Below are positions 28,691 to 37,761 of a DNA stretch of 64,000 nucleotides, one piece after another (positions within the stretch are counted from its first letter, which is position 1; each line of letters begins with the position of its first letter). The notes under the pieces were generated by a model that searched no databases, was not told the DNA's origin, and saw only the letters and a program-made list of their open reading frames with translations. The position numbers and the translations under genes are program-made. The stretch spans positions 1 through 64,000 of the forward strand of contig NZ_CAIWTY010000026.1 of NCBI RefSeq assembly GCF_903915725.1. The letters run 5' to 3'. The DNA comes from an uncultured Rhodopila sp. (lineage in GTDB: Bacteria; Pseudomonadota; Alphaproteobacteria; Acetobacterales; Acetobacteraceae).

Positions 28691-28831
28691 TCAAGCCTTC
28701 GGCTTCGGGATTGTTATCCACCCCACGACAACCAGCGAAACGCCGAGTTCAACCACCGGCTCGGCCGACTTCGCAAAGCCGATCACCGTGATGACGGCCC
28801 CGGCGAAGACAAACCAGGCGCCCTGGCTCAC
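28691..28831 (-). CDS. Small two-helix membrane protein, hypothetical
   Basis: The 46-residue frame starts with GTG at 28829-28831, with GGGAGGG seven bases upstream. It encodes WFVFAGAVITVIGFAKS, then VVELGVSLVVVGWITI and a short basic end (PKPKA). Two hydrophobic helices joined by a short acidic loop suggest a small inner-membrane protein. It lies 43 bases after the binding-protein gene on the same strand and could be its last operon member. I know no family for it; the evidence is the ribosome-binding site and the hydrophobic pattern only. Confidence 0.4.
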   Translation of the reverse strand: MSQGAWFVFAGAVITVIGFAKSAEPVVELGVSLVVVGWITIPKPKA

Positions 28832-28874
28832 AGCACCCTCCCGCAGCAGCGCACAAGCGACCCCATGGCGTCTC

Positions 28875-30074
28875 CTACTTCCGTATCAACGGGCATTCGC
28901 TCTCCGCGAGCGGCCGGAACGCCTGCTCGCCCGCCGTGCTCGCGAGGATCGTGTAGACGTCGTCCGGTGATCGCGACGCCGCGGGCGTCTTGACTTCCAT
29001 CAGATACATTTTCGACAGCACTCGGCCATCCTCCCGCACCCGCACGTCCTGGTTGAACATGTCGTTGACCGGCAGCGCGCGCATCGCCGCCGCCGCTGTT
29101 TTGGCGTCCCGCCCGCCCGTCTGCACCGCGCGCACGTAGTGGCGCACCGCGGCATAGGCACCGGCCTGGTTCATGCTCGGCAAACGGTTCTTCTGCGCTC
29201 GGAACCGCTTCGTCCAGGCGCGCGTCGCGTCGTTCAGGTCCCAGTAGAAGGTGTTGGATACGACAAGCCCCTGCGCGCTCGGCAATCCGATGGCCAGCAC
29301 ATCGGTCACGAACAGCAGCAACGCGGTCAGGCGCTGGCCACCGCGCCCGAGGCCGAACTCCGCGGCCTGCTTGATGGCGTTCTGCGCATCGGCGCCGGCA
29401 TTGCAGAACGCGATCACTTTCGCGCCCGATGACTGCGCCGCCAGCAGATAGCTGGAGAAATCCGCGGTTCCCAGCGGGTGGGTGGCGCTGCCCAGCACCC
29501 TGCCACCGCTTTCGGTTACGAACCGGCTGGCGTCGCGCTCCAGCGCGTGGCCGAAGGCGTAATCGACGGTGATGAAGAACCAGCTATCGCCGCCCGTCCG
29601 GGTCAGTGCCTGTCCGGCGGTATGCGCCAATGCATAAGTGTCGCAATTGAAATTGAAGCCGAAGGGAGAGCAGAACTTACCCGTGATGTCGGAACTGCCG
29701 GCTACGGTGATCATCAGGATGCGCTCCTTCTCCCGCATCAGCGCCTGAAGCGCGAGGGCGGAGCCGGACGTCGAGCACTCCACCACGGCATCGACGCCCT
29801 GCGTGTCGATCCAGCCGCGGGCTATCGAAACCGCGATGTCCGGCTTGTTCTGATGGTCCGCCGACAGGATTTCCACCGGCGTGCCGCCGCCGAATTCCTC
29901 CGCGGCGAGCCGTCCGGCGATCACCGCCCCCTGGCCGGAAAAATCCGCGTACGGACCGTTCATATCCGCCAGCACGCCGATGCGTATCGGCTTTCCGCCC
30001 TGGGCCCTGGCGAGCCTGGGTGCGAGGGCCGAGCCCGCCGCGCCGCCGAGCAGGTTTCTCCGCGAGACTGTCAC
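28875..30074 (-). CDS. ABC transporter substrate-binding protein, branched-chain amino acid type
   Basis: The 399-residue periplasmic binding protein is of the LivK/Peripla_BP_6 class. A twin-arginine leader (SRRNLLGGAAGSALAPRLARAQ, read as SRRNLLGG then a hydrophobic stretch ending ARAQ) precedes IRIGVLADMNGPYADFSG. Mid-protein KVIAFCNAGADAQNAIKQA and the C-terminal FNQDVRVREDGRVLSKMYLM are typical. The GTG at 30074 is chosen because GGAGG lies seven bases before it. No permease or ATPase genes adjoin, so it is an orphan receptor. The ligand may be an amide, urea-like compound or aromatic acid; not determinable. Confidence 0.87.
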   Translation of the reverse strand: MTVSRRNLLGGAAGSALAPRLARAQGGKPIRIGVLADMNGPYADFSGQGAVIAGRLAAEEFGGGTPVEILSADHQNKPDIAVSIARGWIDTQGVDAVVECSTSGSALALQALMREKERILMITVAGSSDITGKFCSPFGFNFNCDTYALAHTAGQALTRTGGDSWFFITVDYAFGHALERDASRFVTESGGRVLGSATHPLGTADFSSYLLAAQSSGAKVIAFCNAGADAQNAIKQAAEFGLGRGGQRLTALLLFVTDVLAIGLPSAQGLVVSNTFYWDLNDATRAWTKRFRAQKNRLPSMNQAGAYAAVRHYVRAVQTGGRDAKTAAAAMRALPVNDMFNQDVRVREDGRVLSKMYLMEVKTPAASRSPDDVYTILASTAGEQAFRPLAESECPLIRK

Positions 30075-30277
30075 CGCTGAACCTCCGATTATCAGGCGAA
30101 CGATGTCAGCATTTCGCGAGTCCAGGCAAGCGATCACGCCGATCCAGCGCAAATCGCCATCGGCCTCCTTCTGCCGTGACTTGCTGTCACGTGCATTTTT
30201 ATTCCTAAAGTCTACTTAATGCTACAATAGCACTATACCGGATGATCGGAACCACCACCTGACCGAGGGCGATAACC

Positions 30278-30580
30278 ATGCAGTTGATGTCGCAAGAAAA
30301 GACCTTCCCGCGGCGACTCTCGCGGGACGTCATTGGCACGACCGTTGTCGTGCGCCGCGTCTGGCGGGGCGCGACACCGTTCAGATGGGAGATTTTCAAG
30401 GCCGAGATGGCCGAGCCCGTGCATGTCTCGGCGACCGGTTTCCGCAGCATGGAAGCGGCCTACACCGCCGGCCATGCGATGATGACACAAATGCTGCTGT
30501 CGCAACGGTCCGCGCCGCGGGCGCCGGAGCCGGATGACTGGCACGGCTGCCAGATCGACGGCGTCGCGACGGTTTTGTAA
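30278..30580 (+). CDS. Conserved small hypothetical protein
   Basis: The 100-residue protein has no signal or membrane segment. It starts with a basic stretch (KTFPRRLSRDVIG), then VVVRRVWRGATPFRWEIFK and a helix around SMEAAYTAGHAMMTQML. The spacing of FRWEI and the Ala-rich helix suggests a small alpha/beta fold. A terminator-like hairpin follows, so it is probably a one-gene transcript. An AT-rich promoter region with a GTGAC/GTCAC dyad precedes it. Family unknown to me. Confidence 0.65.
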   Translation: MQLMSQEKTFPRRLSRDVIGTTVVVRRVWRGATPFRWEIFKAEMAEPVHVSATGFRSMEAAYTAGHAMMTQMLLSQRSAPRAPEPDDWHGCQIDGVATVL

Positions 30581-30608
30581 CTACCGGGCCTTGCGGCCCG
30601 CTGAAACG

Positions 30609-30641
30609 GAAAGCGCCCGGACGGAGGGTCCGGGCGCTTTC
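30609..30641. terminator. Bidirectional terminator-like hairpin
   Basis: GAAAGCGCCCGGAC pairs with GTCCGGGCGCTTTC around a five-base loop. It sits between two convergent genes, and its A/T ends could serve both strands. Confidence 0.8.
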
Positions 30642-30709
30642 GTCATACGATCCGCGCCACACAGAGCTGGGGAGGCATCTCCGGGCTGCTGGATCGCACG
30701 AATGGCGGA

Positions 30710-31063
30710 TCAGGCTGCCTTGGAGAGGCTTTCGACCGCAACGGCCAAACGGGCGGTCAGCGGCGCCATCGCCTGTTCGGTCAGCTTCACCGACGCGTCG
30801 GTCAGGCTCTTGGACGCGGCAACAGCATTGGCGAAAGCGGCCTTGCTGTAGGAACCCTGGATGTCGATCGCTTCCTTGACCGACTTCACCCCGGTGAGAG
30901 CCTTGAAGGTGGCGACGGAGTGCTCAAAGGAGGACTTGGCCGAACCGGCAACCTGATGGGTCAGGTCGGTCACGCCCGCGGCCCAGATCTTGCCCGACGC
31001 GGTCGCTGCTTCGAGGTTGGCGCTACCGAACGCGGCGAAATCACTGATATACTTGTTGTTCAT
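30710..31063 (-). CDS. Phasin family protein
   Basis: The 117-residue amphipathic helical protein is of the phasin_2 type that coats polyhydroxyalkanoate granules. N-terminal FAAFGSANLEAATASGKIWA and SVKEAIDIQGSYSKAAFANAV are family hallmarks, and the rest is Ala/Ser/Lys-rich helix. AGGAG lies eight bases before the ATG at 31063. TGC-rich sequences upstream (31136-31153, 31196-31209) resemble sites of PhaR-type phasin repressors. No PHA synthase gene is in the window. Confidence 0.88.
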   Translation of the reverse strand: MNNKYISDFAAFGSANLEAATASGKIWAAGVTDLTHQVAGSAKSSFEHSVATFKALTGVKSVKEAIDIQGSYSKAAFANAVAASKSLTDASVKLTEQAMAPLTARLAVAVESLSKAA

Positions 31064-31419
31064 GGTCTTTCTCCTGTCAGAGGCGACGGCCCGCTTGCGG
31101 CACCGCGGCCTTGCTTTGGAAGTCTCAGCCAGCCCGATTGCTGCACTGCACAAGAAGGAAGATAGGCCGGAGCCCCCGAAGGTTCAAGCAAAAAATGCTG
31201 CGGTGCACAATTTTAATCCGGTGGACCGTATATTAAATAAAACAACATCCTACCGACCTGATCTACGATGCCGCGCGAACATTCGACCGCATTGTGCATC
31301 AAGGCGCGGGCGCCGGACCATGAATCCCCGGCGTGCCGCCCTGGCCCATAGGCGATCCCTGTGGCAGCGTTCCCGGCAACGGCAATCAAAACCGCAGACT
31401 CTTCGTTCAAGGAGGCGCC
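31064..31419. promoter_or_regulatory. Divergent control region of phasin and CoA-transferase genes
   Basis: These 356 bases lie between two start codons. TGC-rich dyads (TTGCTGCACTGCACAA around 31138; ATGCTGCGGTGCACAA around 31195) resemble PhaR-type operators. An AT-rich block with TATATTAAATAAAAC lies near 31230. The exact promoter is not assigned. Confidence 0.35.
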
Positions 31420-32649
31420 ATGACCGGTCCCGTCGCCAGCGTCCATTTCCTGTCCGGCGTGAAGATCGTCGACCTGACTCAGTTCGAAGCCGGTCCCTCC
31501 TGCACCGAGGCGCTGGCCTGGCTCGGCGCCGACGTGGTCAAGATCGAGAACCCGAAGCTGGGCGATCCCGGGCGCCGTCTGCGGCCAGGGCAGCCGGACG
31601 ACGATCCGTACTATTTCCACATGTTCAACGCCAACAAGCGCTCGGTTGCGATAGACCTGAAAGCCCCGGCCGGACTGGCGCTGGTCAAGGACCTGCTGCG
31701 TCAGGCTGATGTCTGCGTCGAAAATTTTGCCCCCGGCGCGATCGAGCGGCTCGGCCTCGGCTACAACACGGTGCGCGCCCTGAATCCCGGCATCATCTAC
31801 GCCCAGATCAAAGGCTTCGGCGAGGGCAGCCCGTACGAGAAAAACCTCGCCTTCGACATGATCGCGCAGGCCTGCGGCGGCACGTTCAGCGTGACCGGCG
31901 AGCCGGACGGGCCGCCGAAGCGGCCGGGGATCTCGCTCGGCGATACCGGCACCGGGATGACGATGGCGATCACCATCCTCGGCGCGCTGTACAAGCGGCG
32001 GGAAACCGGGCAGGGCTGCCGGCTGCAGGTGGCGATGCAGGACGCGATGCTGCACTACATGCGCATCAATTTCGCGACACAGGGCCGCACCGGCCGCGCG
32101 GCGGAACGCGGCGGTAGCAAGGTGCCGGGGATCCGCAACGCGCCGATGGGACTGTATCCCTGCGCCCCCGGCGGACCCAACGACTACGTCTACATCATGA
32201 CCAGCCGCGCCAACCCCGATCACTGGGTCCGCCTGCTGACGCTGATGGGGCGGGCCGATCTCACCGCCGACGACCGCTATGCGACGCCAGCCGATCGGCT
32301 GGAGCGCGAGTCGGAGGTGGACGCGATCATCACCGCCTGGACTCGGTGCCACACCAAGCACGAGGCGATGCGGGCGGTGGGCGAGGCCGGCATTCCGGCG
32401 GGCGCGGTGCTGGACACGGCGGAGCTGCAGAACGATTCGACCTTCGAGGACCGCGGGATCATGCAGGTGATGCGGCATCCGGCGCACGCGCCGTTCAAAA
32501 TGCCGGGCTGGCCGGTGCGGATCGATGGCAAGCCACCCGCGTTGACGGCGTCCCCCGTGCTCGGGGAGCATACCGAGGCGGTGCTGGGTGAGTGGCTGGG
32601 GCTGAACGCCCAAGCCGTGGCAGCGCTGCGGGAGCACAGTGCGATTTAA
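31420..32649 (+). CDS. CaiB/BaiF (family III) CoA-transferase
   Basis: The 409-residue enzyme transfers CoA between carboxylic acids through an aspartyl-CoA intermediate. The catalytic Asp is D146 in NLAFDMIAQACGG. Other motifs are GVKIVDLTQFEAGPSCTEAL, WLGADVVKIENP, NKRSVAIDLK and the C-terminal RGIMQVMRHP. AGGAGG lies seven bases before the ATG. The formyl-CoA/oxalate, succinyl-CoA and racemase-like members cannot be separated by eye. It is a single gene; convergent phoR follows by 21 bases. Confidence 0.88.
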   Translation: MTGPVASVHFLSGVKIVDLTQFEAGPSCTEALAWLGADVVKIENPKLGDPGRRLRPGQPDDDPYYFHMFNANKRSVAIDLKAPAGLALVKDLLRQADVCVENFAPGAIERLGLGYNTVRALNPGIIYAQIKGFGEGSPYEKNLAFDMIAQACGGTFSVTGEPDGPPKRPGISLGDTGTGMTMAITILGALYKRRETGQGCRLQVAMQDAMLHYMRINFATQGRTGRAAERGGSKVPGIRNAPMGLYPCAPGGPNDYVYIMTSRANPDHWVRLLTLMGRADLTADDRYATPADRLERESEVDAIITAWTRCHTKHEAMRAVGEAGIPAGAVLDTAELQNDSTFEDRGIMQVMRHPAHAPFKMPGWPVRIDGKPPALTASPVLGEHTEAVLGEWLGLNAQAVAALREHSAI

Positions 32650-32670
32650 CCGGTATGGCCCGGCGAAAGC

Positions 32671-34035
32671 TCAATCCGCATCCGCCGGACGCGGCGCGCC
32701 CTGCGGCACCGGCAGCCAGATGCTGACCGTGGTGCCCTGGCCGACTTCACTCTCGATCAGCATCTGCCCGCGATGGCGGTTGACGATGTGCTTGACGATC
32801 GCCAACCCCAGGCCGGTGCCGCCGACAGCGCGGGAGCGGCCCTTGTCCACGCGGTAGAACCGTTCCGTCAGCCGCGGCAGGTGCTCACGCGGAATCCCCG
32901 CGCCCTGGTCGGTTACCGCGATCACCACACCCCGCCGTGCCGGCCAGCGGTCGCCCGGCGGCGCGATCCCGGTCTCTACCGTCAGCACCCCGCCGTCCCG
33001 GCCGTACTTCACCGCGTTATCCAGCAAATTCTGCAGTACCTGCGCCATCTGGTCGCTGTCCCCGGCGACCGCCGGCAGATCGGCCTCGATGCGCAACGCC
33101 AGTTGCAGGTTCCGTTCGGTCAGCCGTGGTTCGAAACCGGCCACCATCCGCGACACCAGCTTTGCCACGTCCAGCGGCTGCGCCGGGGTCTGATGCTCGG
33201 TCAGCTCGATCCGCGACAGGCTGAGCAGGTCGTCGATCAGGCGGTTCATCCGTGCGCCCTGTTCGGCCATGATCTCGAGGAATCGCTGCTGCGCCGGCGG
33301 GTCGTCCGCCGCGGGTCCGCGCAGCGTCTCGATAAAGCCGATCAGGGAGGCGAGGGGGGTGCGCAGCTCGTGGCTGACATTGGCGACGAAGTCGGCGCGC
33401 ATCCGCTCGACCACGCGTTCGCGCGTCCGGTCCGACAGTACCAGCAGCGCCAGGCCGCCATCCGCCAGCGGCGGATCCATCGGCACCACGGTAGCGTAGA
33501 CGTCCCGCGGCATCGGCACACGCAGGCCAATCTCGGCGGTTTGCGCGGTATTGGTGGACAAGGCGCGCTCCGTGGCGAGGCGCAGGCCGGGATGGCGCAG
33601 CACCGCGGCGATGTCGTCGCCGAAGGCGACCCTGGCGGCGGGGTTGCTGCGCTGCACGGAGCGGTCGCGACCGAGCACGATGACCGGGTCGGGCAGACGC
33701 TCCAGGATCAGCGTGTCGGCGCGGCGCTGCTGCTCCACCCGTGCGGTCCGAGCAATGAGATGGCGGGACAGCCGCTCGATCTCGCGGCCCAGCGCGTCCA
33801 TCAGCACAGCGGTCCCTGCCTCGGGCACGGCTTCGTCCGAGGCCACGCGGCGGACCGAGCCGGTCAGACGATCGAGATCGCGGGTCCAGACCAGGGCGAA
33901 GGCAAACGCCGCGGCGATGCTGATAACGATGCCGGCCAGCGCCGGTCCAACGTAGGACCAGCCGGTGATTGCCAGAACAACGAACGCGACAGTGGGTGCC
34001 GCCGCCAACCACAAGGCGATAGCGAACAGCCTCAT
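32671..34035 (-). CDS. phoR: Sensor histidine kinase, PhoR-like
   Basis: The 454-residue membrane kinase has two N-terminal helices (residues ~5-50), a linker, a PAS-like region (~108-200), HisKA with H222 in NVSHELRTPLASLIGF, and an HATPase with LLDNAVKYGRDGG, DQGAGIP and GGTGLGLAIVKHIVNRH. The overall layout matches the phosphate-sensing PhoR of alphaproteobacteria. No phoB, pst or phoU gene is next to it in the window, so the phosphate role rests on sequence alone. It would phosphorylate PhoB when phosphate is low. Confidence 0.8.
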   Translation of the reverse strand: MRLFAIALWLAAAPTVAFVVLAITGWSYVGPALAGIVISIAAAFAFALVWTRDLDRLTGSVRRVASDEAVPEAGTAVLMDALGREIERLSRHLIARTARVEQQRRADTLILERLPDPVIVLGRDRSVQRSNPAARVAFGDDIAAVLRHPGLRLATERALSTNTAQTAEIGLRVPMPRDVYATVVPMDPPLADGGLALLVLSDRTRERVVERMRADFVANVSHELRTPLASLIGFIETLRGPAADDPPAQQRFLEIMAEQGARMNRLIDDLLSLSRIELTEHQTPAQPLDVAKLVSRMVAGFEPRLTERNLQLALRIEADLPAVAGDSDQMAQVLQNLLDNAVKYGRDGGVLTVETGIAPPGDRWPARRGVVIAVTDQGAGIPREHLPRLTERFYRVDKGRSRAVGGTGLGLAIVKHIVNRHRGQMLIESEVGQGTTVSIWLPVPQGAPRPADAD

Positions 34036-34277
34036 CGGGGTCTCTTCTCACTGGCTATCCCGCGGGGCCGAAAGAGTCCGGCGCGCAAGCGGTTCCGGCG
34101 GCGATGATCGGGAGTGGTGGTCGCGTTCATGGCTCCAGCGGGGTTGCGTGCCGCGGGCGATGACGTTGGACACCCACTCCTGCAAGCACTTATCCCGATC
34201 CCTCGATCCGGGCCATACGTCACGGATTGATTCGGTGTTGTGCTATTGTTACGGCGGGCCGCGCCGGATGGCCCGGC

Positions 34278-35777
34278 CTAGGGCTTGCGCCTTCGCGACT
34301 TCCCGGCGGCTTTGCCGCTCCCCGGTTTCTTCAGACCAGCGGTTCGCCTGCGCCTGCGCTTCGTCGCATCGCGTTGCTCAAGATCATGCAGCAACCGGGT
34401 CGCCTTCGCGCGCGGATGCGGTCCGATATCGCTGCACGACAAGGCACGATCCAGCCAGCGCATGGCGCGGTCGTTCATCTCCGGTGCGGCGCGGGAACCG
34501 GAAAGCTTCAAGGCGGCGCGGGCGAGTGCATAGTTGAGTTCCCCGGCGCAGGGCACGTCCGGCACGCGTTCGACATAGCGGGCGAGCCTGCGCAAGGCGA
34601 TGTGTTCGCCGTGATCCTCCCGATGGAACAGCAGCCGGCCGATCCCGGGTTCGCTCAGAGTCGATCGGAGTTCGCGATCCAGTGCGCCGAGGCCGACCTC
34701 GGGTCGCACGTCAACGACGACGTCGTTGGAGATGAGGCGGACATCGCCGAGATCGAGTTCCGCCCGGACCACATGACGGCCGGCGCGGCGAAATGTGTAG
34801 CCGCCGGCCTGCCCGAAAATCGGGAAGTCCCGGCGGTATGGCGAATCCTGCGCGATCGTCAGCGTGCCGGAGCCGCCGCAGACCCGGTAGGGCGACCGGT
34901 AGAGCGCCCGCTCGCCGCGGTCGTTCTCGATCATCAGCCGAAACCGGTCCTGGCTTGGGTCGAGCAGGGCGGGAACGCTTATCGGCTGTCCCGCGCTGCC
35001 CCCGAGGGACAGCCCGATCTCGATCTGCACCGGCTCGAACCGCCAGAACGATGTCCGGGCGATGGAAAGCTCCAGCTTCAGAGCATCCGAAACCGGCCGC
35101 GGCGGGCCGGTGTCGAGATTATAGGCTCCGTCGGAATCGAAGATGCTGGAGCCCGGCATGACATTCGGATCCGAACTGCAAACGTCGAGTCGGTCTTGCT
35201 GGTGCGGGGTAAAGAGATAGGCGGGCGGGCCGTAGGCCTGGTGCGGATCGCTGATCTGCATGAAGTTCAGGCAGGTTTCGTCGTGCTGGAGGTTGAATAC
35301 ATGGCCGAGTTCATGAACCGCCGTGAAGCTCACCTCTTCTGAAAATTGAGCCGCCGTCCGCGCGACGGCGATCTGGCCAAGAAACACCGCGCAGCCCTGG
35401 CGCGGCCGGGCGAGATACATCTCCGCGCTGTTGGGATCGTCCTGCGTGACGAAGCCGCGGTCGAACATGATTCCGAACGCCCCCGGCAGCCCGGCATAGC
35501 TGTCGGCCAGGAGAAGGCAGATGCTGTGCAGCGGCCCATTCAACGGGTTCTGGTTGATGGCCAGAAGCTGGTTATGGAGTTGCAGCGCCGAAACCGGCGC
35601 GCCGGCCTCGCCCGAATCCGGCACCACGACCGGACTTCTAACGTCGAGGTTGATGTCGCCGTGGGAGAAAAACAGCAGCTTGTCGTGAATGAACCCCGGT
35701 AGACCCGATAGTTGCTTCAACCGGTCATCAAGCCCCTGGCTGACAACGCCGAGGCGGCAGGTGAGGTTAGTTGCCAT
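34278..35777 (-). CDS. Metzincin-like zinc metalloprotease, hypothetical
   Basis: The 499-residue protein carries HELGHVFNLQHD: H155, E156, H159 and H165 give the extended zinc site HExxHxxNxxH, and NFMQIS soon after could form the Met-turn. The N-terminus has no clear signal peptide. The part after residue ~260 looks like beta-rich repeats and then a helical region. The C-terminus is a strongly basic Arg/Lys tail. It overlaps the upstream lipoprotein gene by 11 bases and forms a three-gene operon with two paralogous lipoproteins. Target and location are unknown; export by another route is possible. Confidence 0.7.
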   Translation of the reverse strand: MATNLTCRLGVVSQGLDDRLKQLSGLPGFIHDKLLFFSHGDINLDVRSPVVVPDSGEAGAPVSALQLHNQLLAINQNPLNGPLHSICLLLADSYAGLPGAFGIMFDRGFVTQDDPNSAEMYLARPRQGCAVFLGQIAVARTAAQFSEEVSFTAVHELGHVFNLQHDETCLNFMQISDPHQAYGPPAYLFTPHQQDRLDVCSSDPNVMPGSSIFDSDGAYNLDTGPPRPVSDALKLELSIARTSFWRFEPVQIEIGLSLGGSAGQPISVPALLDPSQDRFRLMIENDRGERALYRSPYRVCGGSGTLTIAQDSPYRRDFPIFGQAGGYTFRRAGRHVVRAELDLGDVRLISNDVVVDVRPEVGLGALDRELRSTLSEPGIGRLLFHREDHGEHIALRRLARYVERVPDVPCAGELNYALARAALKLSGSRAAPEMNDRAMRWLDRALSCSDIGPHPRAKATRLLHDLEQRDATKRRRRRTAGLKKPGSGKAAGKSRRRKP

Positions 35778-36825
35778 CGACCGTGAACGCGACCTGATGC
35801 TTGCTCACCGCCTGCTGTCCCGCCTGCAAGACGACCGCCGGGGACAGGTTGTACGATCCCTTCGGCAAACCGTTTGGAAACGTGACGGTGAGGGTCTTCT
35901 TGTCGCCGCTGAGCGTCAGTGCCGGTCGAACGGTCACCGTGCTTCCATCCGATCGTTCCACGAATGATGTCTTCGCATCGGCCGAGACGATGGCCGGAGT
36001 GATCGCGATCGAAAGCACCAGCGGCTTCGGGGCGCTCGGCAGCGGGGGCTGAGTTTGCAGCTTCAGGGTATAGTCCGAAGCAACAGCAGCCGAGCCGGTG
36101 GCTGCGGTTACCGTGTCGAACCTGTCCTGCGTGTTGACGGCCACCAGGCTGACGCCGCCGGCGGTGTCTTGCTGCACCCGGAACAGGATTGGTCCCCATT
36201 GCTGTGGCGCGGCGGGAAGATCCGCCGCCCCGGCACCGAGAATCTGACCCAGCGTCTGCTGCGCCGCTTGAAATGCTGCTTGCGCGTCGATCAGCTTGAG
36301 CTGCGCGGCCTGCTTCTGGGCGTCGGAAAAGCCGGAGTTCGGCGCGTTGATCGCGTCACTCTCCTGCTGGGCCTGGCTTAGCGCGAGCCGGGCGCTGTTT
36401 ACCGCCGTCCTTGCGGTGGCAAGCGTCGCGGCGTCGGCCTTGCTTTGTGCTCCGCTCGCTTGTTGCTTGGCCGCATAGACCGACTGCGCGGCGCCGAGGA
36501 GTTTGGCTGCAATGGCCGTGTCATCGCTTTGCGCATTGACCTTGCCGAGCAAACCGTTGACCAGCGTGACGTCCAGGGTGAATTTTGCCAGGAAGGCGTG
36601 CTGTTGAATGGCGTAGGTGGCGTCGCTGTCCGGCAGATAGATCCAGGTGTAGGACGCCGATCCATCCGCCTGCGGCTGGACGAGCAGGAAAGGGGCCGGC
36701 AGGGAATAGCGGATTCCCGGAGCATCCGAGCCGGGCGTTACTTTCGTGACATCCACCCAGGTGGTGCAGCCGGACAGACTGATCGCGAGGCCCAGCATTG
36801 TGGCGGTGGCGCGGATGGGGTTCAT
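35767..36825 (-). CDS. Lipoprotein of unknown function, larger paralogue
   Basis: The 352-residue protein has a lipoprotein signal (LAISLSGC, Cys at residue 20). After it comes a domain with LPAPFLLVQPQADG and WIYLPDSDATYAI, matched by the shorter lipoprotein encoded just upstream. The middle (about residues 105-200) is Ala/Gln-rich and probably coiled coil. The C-terminal ~100 residues look like an immunoglobulin-like beta domain. The start is two bases after the upstream gene's stop, and its end overlaps the metzincin gene, so the three are co-translated. Function unknown. Confidence 0.7.
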   Translation of the reverse strand: MNPIRATATMLGLAISLSGCTTWVDVTKVTPGSDAPGIRYSLPAPFLLVQPQADGSASYTWIYLPDSDATYAIQQHAFLAKFTLDVTLVNGLLGKVNAQSDDTAIAAKLLGAAQSVYAAKQQASGAQSKADAATLATARTAVNSARLALSQAQQESDAINAPNSGFSDAQKQAAQLKLIDAQAAFQAAQQTLGQILGAGAADLPAAPQQWGPILFRVQQDTAGGVSLVAVNTQDRFDTVTAATGSAAVASDYTLKLQTQPPLPSAPKPLVLSIAITPAIVSADAKTSFVERSDGSTVTVRPALTLSGDKKTLTVTFPNGLPKGSYNLSPAVVLQAGQQAVSKHQVAFTVDGN

Positions 36826-36826
36826 G

Positions 36827-37348
36827 CTACTTCCCACCCGGCGGCGTAATCGCCACGTTAATGGTCGCTCTGCTTGTTCCGTTCGGGCCGAACGCCGGGC
36901 CGCCTTTGAGCTCGATCGAGCCCGCATGGACAGTGATCTTGAACAGATACGGTACCGGTGCGGTTGCTTGCGGAGTTTGCGGCAGGTCCGCGGCGATCGC
37001 GGCACTTGCCCCCTTGCTCAGCGCATCCAGAAAGGCCGCCGGAACCACCGTCTCATCGACCACTGCGCTGGCTTCGGTCAGCATGCCGTTCGAGAACGAC
37101 AAGGTTGCGTTGTTCGATGCGAGTACCGCGAACGGCCGCGCTGACATCTTCTGCGTGGTGTCCGGCAGGTAGATGATCTCGCTGGTCAGGCCGCCTTTTC
37201 CGTCGGATCGGACAAACAGAAACGGGGCGGGCTGGTAGAAGCGGTAACCGCTGGCCTGATTGTCATCCTTGACCGGGCCGACTGTCAGCCCGGCGCACCC
37301 TGATACGAGCAGAGCGGATAAGCTTGCGCAAAGTCCCCACGATCTCAT
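36827..37348 (-). CDS. Lipoprotein of unknown function, smaller paralogue
   Basis: The 173-residue protein has a lipoprotein signal (ALLVSGC) and then a domain with YQPAPFLFVRSDGKGG and EIIYLPDTTQKMSA, aligning with the first domain of the next gene product. It ends in a Pro/Gly-rich stretch without the coiled coil of its paralogue. The ATG at 37346-37348 is the first start near the signal sequence. It is the first gene of the operon leading to the metzincin-like gene. Family unknown. Confidence 0.7.
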   Translation of the reverse strand: MRSWGLCASLSALLVSGCAGLTVGPVKDDNQASGYRFYQPAPFLFVRSDGKGGLTSEIIYLPDTTQKMSARPFAVLASNNATLSFSNGMLTEASAVVDETVVPAAFLDALSKGASAAIAADLPQTPQATAPVPYLFKITVHAGSIELKGGPAFGPNGTSRATINVAITPPGGK

Positions 37349-37761
37349 GACGGATGCCAATCAATTTTGCCTGATAATGAAGCCTTTCTACCGTGTGTGC
37401 AACCAACGTATCCTCGCGGCGAGGCGAATGATACCGGTCCGCCGTGACCGCGACTCTCCGGCCGCGTCCCCTCGTCATGCCGACGGAGGTCGGGGTGTGG
37501 CTCGATCCGGTTCAAGGATGCGGTCTCGCTGGCGTACTATAAAGCTCTCCGGATTCCGTTATTGCATAGCGGGAGGTCCGGCAGCGGGGTATCAGGCGCG
37601 GCGGCAGCAGGCTTGCGGTCATTTTGATCGCATCTGCGCCGCCAGCCGAGGGGAGTGCGTCCAGGAAACCACCGGCCAGAGCACGGGTTCGGCGGCGCTG
37701 GCAGCCATCCCCACACTTGCCGATACCTCAGACGATCAGACTGTTGAAGGTCGATCCCGAA
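37349..37761. other. Divergent intergenic region
   Basis: These 413 bases separate the leftward lipoprotein operon from the rightward nucleotidase gene. I see no gene, strong hairpin or repeat. Promoters for both directions should lie here but are not recognisable. Confidence 0.5.

Noticed and set aside
30170-30215. GTGAC/GTCAC dyad followed by TTTTTATT considered as a terminator
   Set aside because: No gene on the plus strand ends upstream of it; the region is more likely part of the divergent promoter area.
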